From an uncultured Desulfobacterales bacterium (lineage in GTDB: Bacteria > Desulfobacterota > Desulfobacteria > Desulfobacterales > JAFDCJ01): a stretch of DNA of 8,768 nt. Position numbers and translations under genes: made by a program. Location: assembly GCA_945787595.1 (NCBI GenBank), contig CALZJV010000275.1, positions 1-8,768 on the forward strand, written 5' to 3'. The notes under the pieces were generated by a model. That model made no database searches. It saw only the letters and a program-made list of their open reading frames with translations, and was not told the origin of the DNA. This document shows, piece by piece, positions 8,045-8,768 of the stretch. Each line of letters opens with the position of its first letter. Positions within the stretch are counted from its first letter, which is position 1.

Positions 8045-8082
8045 TTCTCAGCCTGTCATCACAAGGGGCTGAAGCAAAGATA
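8045..8082 (-). terminator. Imperfect hairpin after the small PC4-like gene
   Basis: TCAGCC near 8048 pairs with GGCTGA near 8070, and outer CTTT/AAAG bases add four more pairs across a small internal loop. It lies 18-55 bases past the stop codon of the minus-strand gene. A T tract is lacking on that strand, so the terminator role is uncertain. Confidence 0.3.
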
Positions 8083-8099
8083 AATATGGCAAAGTAGAA

Positions 8100-8354
8100 T
8101 TATCGGGGTTTGGCTATTTTTGTCAGTTCATCTTTAATCTCATCGATCATATCATAAAACCACAGCACATCCTCAATGGTTAAACGGCCGGCTTTCACGG
8201 GAGCCCTGTCCGTCCCGTCTTTTTTGAGTAGTATGCGTGGTCCGATTTGCACCTTCGGTTCTCCGTCGCCATATTGATTAATGGTAACAACCAGTCCGGT
8301 TTCATCACATTTCCACTTTTTTAGCACCTTATCCATTTCAGGGTCGTACGGCAT
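8100..8354 (-). CDS. Small conserved-looking protein, possible PC4-like ssDNA-binding domain
   Basis: The product is 84 residues from the ATG at 8352-8354, which has GGAGG five bases upstream. The in-frame ATG at 8366 is rejected because that ribosome site lies within its first codons. I do not firmly recognise the family. The layout is a charged N-terminal stretch (MPYDPEMDKVLKKWKC), two or three beta strands (GLVVTINQYG at 20-29, PKVQIGPRILLKK at 33-45), a loop with basic residues (RAPVKAGR, 50-57) and one long C-terminal helix (TIEDVLWFYDMIDEIKDELTKI, 59-80). Strands followed by a K-G-x-L-x-hydrophobic helix resemble PC4/YdbC-type single-stranded-DNA-binding domains, but this is inference from secondary structure. 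There is one cysteine, so no zinc site, and no signal peptide or membrane segment. Strong ribosome site and normal codon use argue for a real gene. It stands alone, about 255 bp upstream of the phosphorylase on the same strand. Confidence 0.75.
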   Translation of the reverse strand: MPYDPEMDKVLKKWKCDETGLVVTINQYGDGEPKVQIGPRILLKKDGTDRAPVKAGRLTIEDVLWFYDMIDEIKDELTKIAKPR

Positions 8355-8397
8355 CCTTACCTCCATTTAAATTTATTCGTATAGATGAATTGCAAGC

Positions 8398-8426
8398 GTT
8401 CACAGGTTCATAGTTCACAGTTCAAA
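8398..8426 (+). repeat. Heptamer array GTTCACA type (4 units)
   Basis: Units GTTCACAG, GTTCATA, GTTCACA and GTTCAAA run without a break, and another GTTCACC follows at 8443. On the minus strand the core is again GAAC (TGTGAAC), so it may be an inverted relative of the GAAC-type arrays. Confidence 0.8.
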
Positions 8427-8447
8427 GGTTTTGGGCTCCAAAGTTCA

Positions 8448-8491
8448 CCCTTCCCTCCGAGGCGGTATATTCTCTGAGCCGGAGGCAAGGG
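8448..8491. repeat. G+C-rich imperfect hairpin
   Basis: CCCTTCCCTCCG (8448-8459) is complementary to CGGAGGCAAGGG (8480-8491) at 11 of 12 positions, with a 20-nt loop. Its CTCCGAGGCG and GCCGGAGG words recur at 3811 and 3872. There is no T tract on either side. Confidence 0.6.
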
Positions 8492-8622
8492 TACCTTACT
8501 GCTACATCCTCAAATCATTCTATTATCTTGCCTTCTACTTCCCGCCACGACGCGGCACAGCGCGGTAGGTTTGACGGGTATTCCAGATTTTGATTAATAT
8601 CGCAAGCAGTATCCAACAGTTG

Positions 8623-8644
8623 TAACCTTTGAACCTTGAACCCT
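8623..8644 (+). repeat. Short GAACCTT-type run (3 units)
   Basis: TAACCTTT, GAACCTT and GAACCCT are consecutive. The run resembles the GAACCCT array at 4534 and precedes a GAACRTC array, the reverse of the order at the first locus. Confidence 0.55.
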
Positions 8645-8682
8645 CTTATGAAACTACAACTGGCCGAAACAGTAAACTGATT

Positions 8683-8738
8683 GAACGTCGAACATCGAAC
8701 GTCCAACATCGAACGTCGAATATTGATGACGCTACGCT
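8683..8738 (+). repeat. Heptamer array GAACRTC with conserved 3' flank (copy B)
   Basis: Five consecutive units (GAACGTC, GAACATC, GAACGTC, CAACATC, GAACGTC) are followed in register by GAATATT, GATGACG and CTACGCT. Copy A at 4356 has the same series and the same kind of flank (GAATAAT, GATGTCG, CTCCGCT). The unit continues toward the window edge, so its full extent is not visible. Confidence 0.9.
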
Positions 8739-8768
8739 TTATCGATTTTAAAACAAGCGAATCACGCT

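Larger units (their letters stand above)
8367..8768. other. Repeat-rich non-coding region at the right edge
   Basis: About 400 bp without a credible gene. It holds, from left to right, a GTTCACA array, a G+C-rich hairpin, a GAACCTT run and a GAACRTC array, each listed separately. The minus-strand open frame at 8515-8709 begins within the last array (MLDVRCSTFN) and is a repeat artefact. The gene upstream of 8354 on the minus strand, if any, lies outside the window. Confidence 0.6.

Noticed and set aside
8515..8709. Minus-strand 64-codon open frame
   Set aside because: Starts inside the GAACRTC array (MLDVRCSTFN), lacks a ribosome site and shows no domain pattern.

Overview
The window looks like chromosomal DNA of a Gram-negative, sulfate-reducer-like bacterium. 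My best guess is Desulfobacterota (Desulfobacterales-type), from the mix of housekeeping proteins and the abundance of intergenic GAACRTC-type short repeats. This is inference from memory of such genomes; no phylogeny could be run. There is no phage, plasmid, CRISPR, rRNA or tRNA signature.

Layout. (1) Positions 1-243: 3' part of an HU-family DNA-binding protein on the + strand, followed by a long hairpin. (2) 552-1457 (+): a stand-alone isocitrate lyase/PEP mutase superfamily enzyme with altered active-site motifs. (3) 1842-3136 (-): a two-gene set, a HapK/REDY-like small alpha-beta protein upstream of a class I SAM methyltransferase. (4) 3137-3985: a long gap with degenerate repeats and no convincing gene. 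(5) 3986-6888 (-): NAD-dependent DNA ligase (ligA) followed by acylphosphatase, separated by about 590 bp packed with repeats. (6) 7095-7844 (-): a nucleoside phosphorylase family protein. (7) 8100-8354 (-): a small protein with a possible PC4-like ssDNA-binding layout. (8) 8355-8768: non-coding, again repeat-rich.

The genes are mostly independent housekeeping or peripheral metabolic functions and do not form one pathway. LigA seals nicks in replication and repair, HU compacts DNA, acylphosphatase hydrolyses acyl phosphates, and the phosphorylase probably acts in nucleoside salvage. The HapK-like protein and the methyltransferase may form a small transcription unit, perhaps for modifying a small molecule.

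The most unusual content is between the genes. At least eight clear intergenic arrays, plus one weaker one, are built from degenerate tandem units of 7 or 8 bp in several sequence families: GAACRTC, GAACCCT, GCCCTAT, GTTGATTG, GTTCACA and GAAACCNT. Two GAACRTC arrays (4356 and 8683) share the same 3' flank, so they are copies of a dispersed element. One of them pairs with an inverted array about 190 bp away to give an imperfect 33-bp inverted repeat, like a small non-autonomous element. A separate 70-bp nested palindrome lies between ligA and the phosphorylase.
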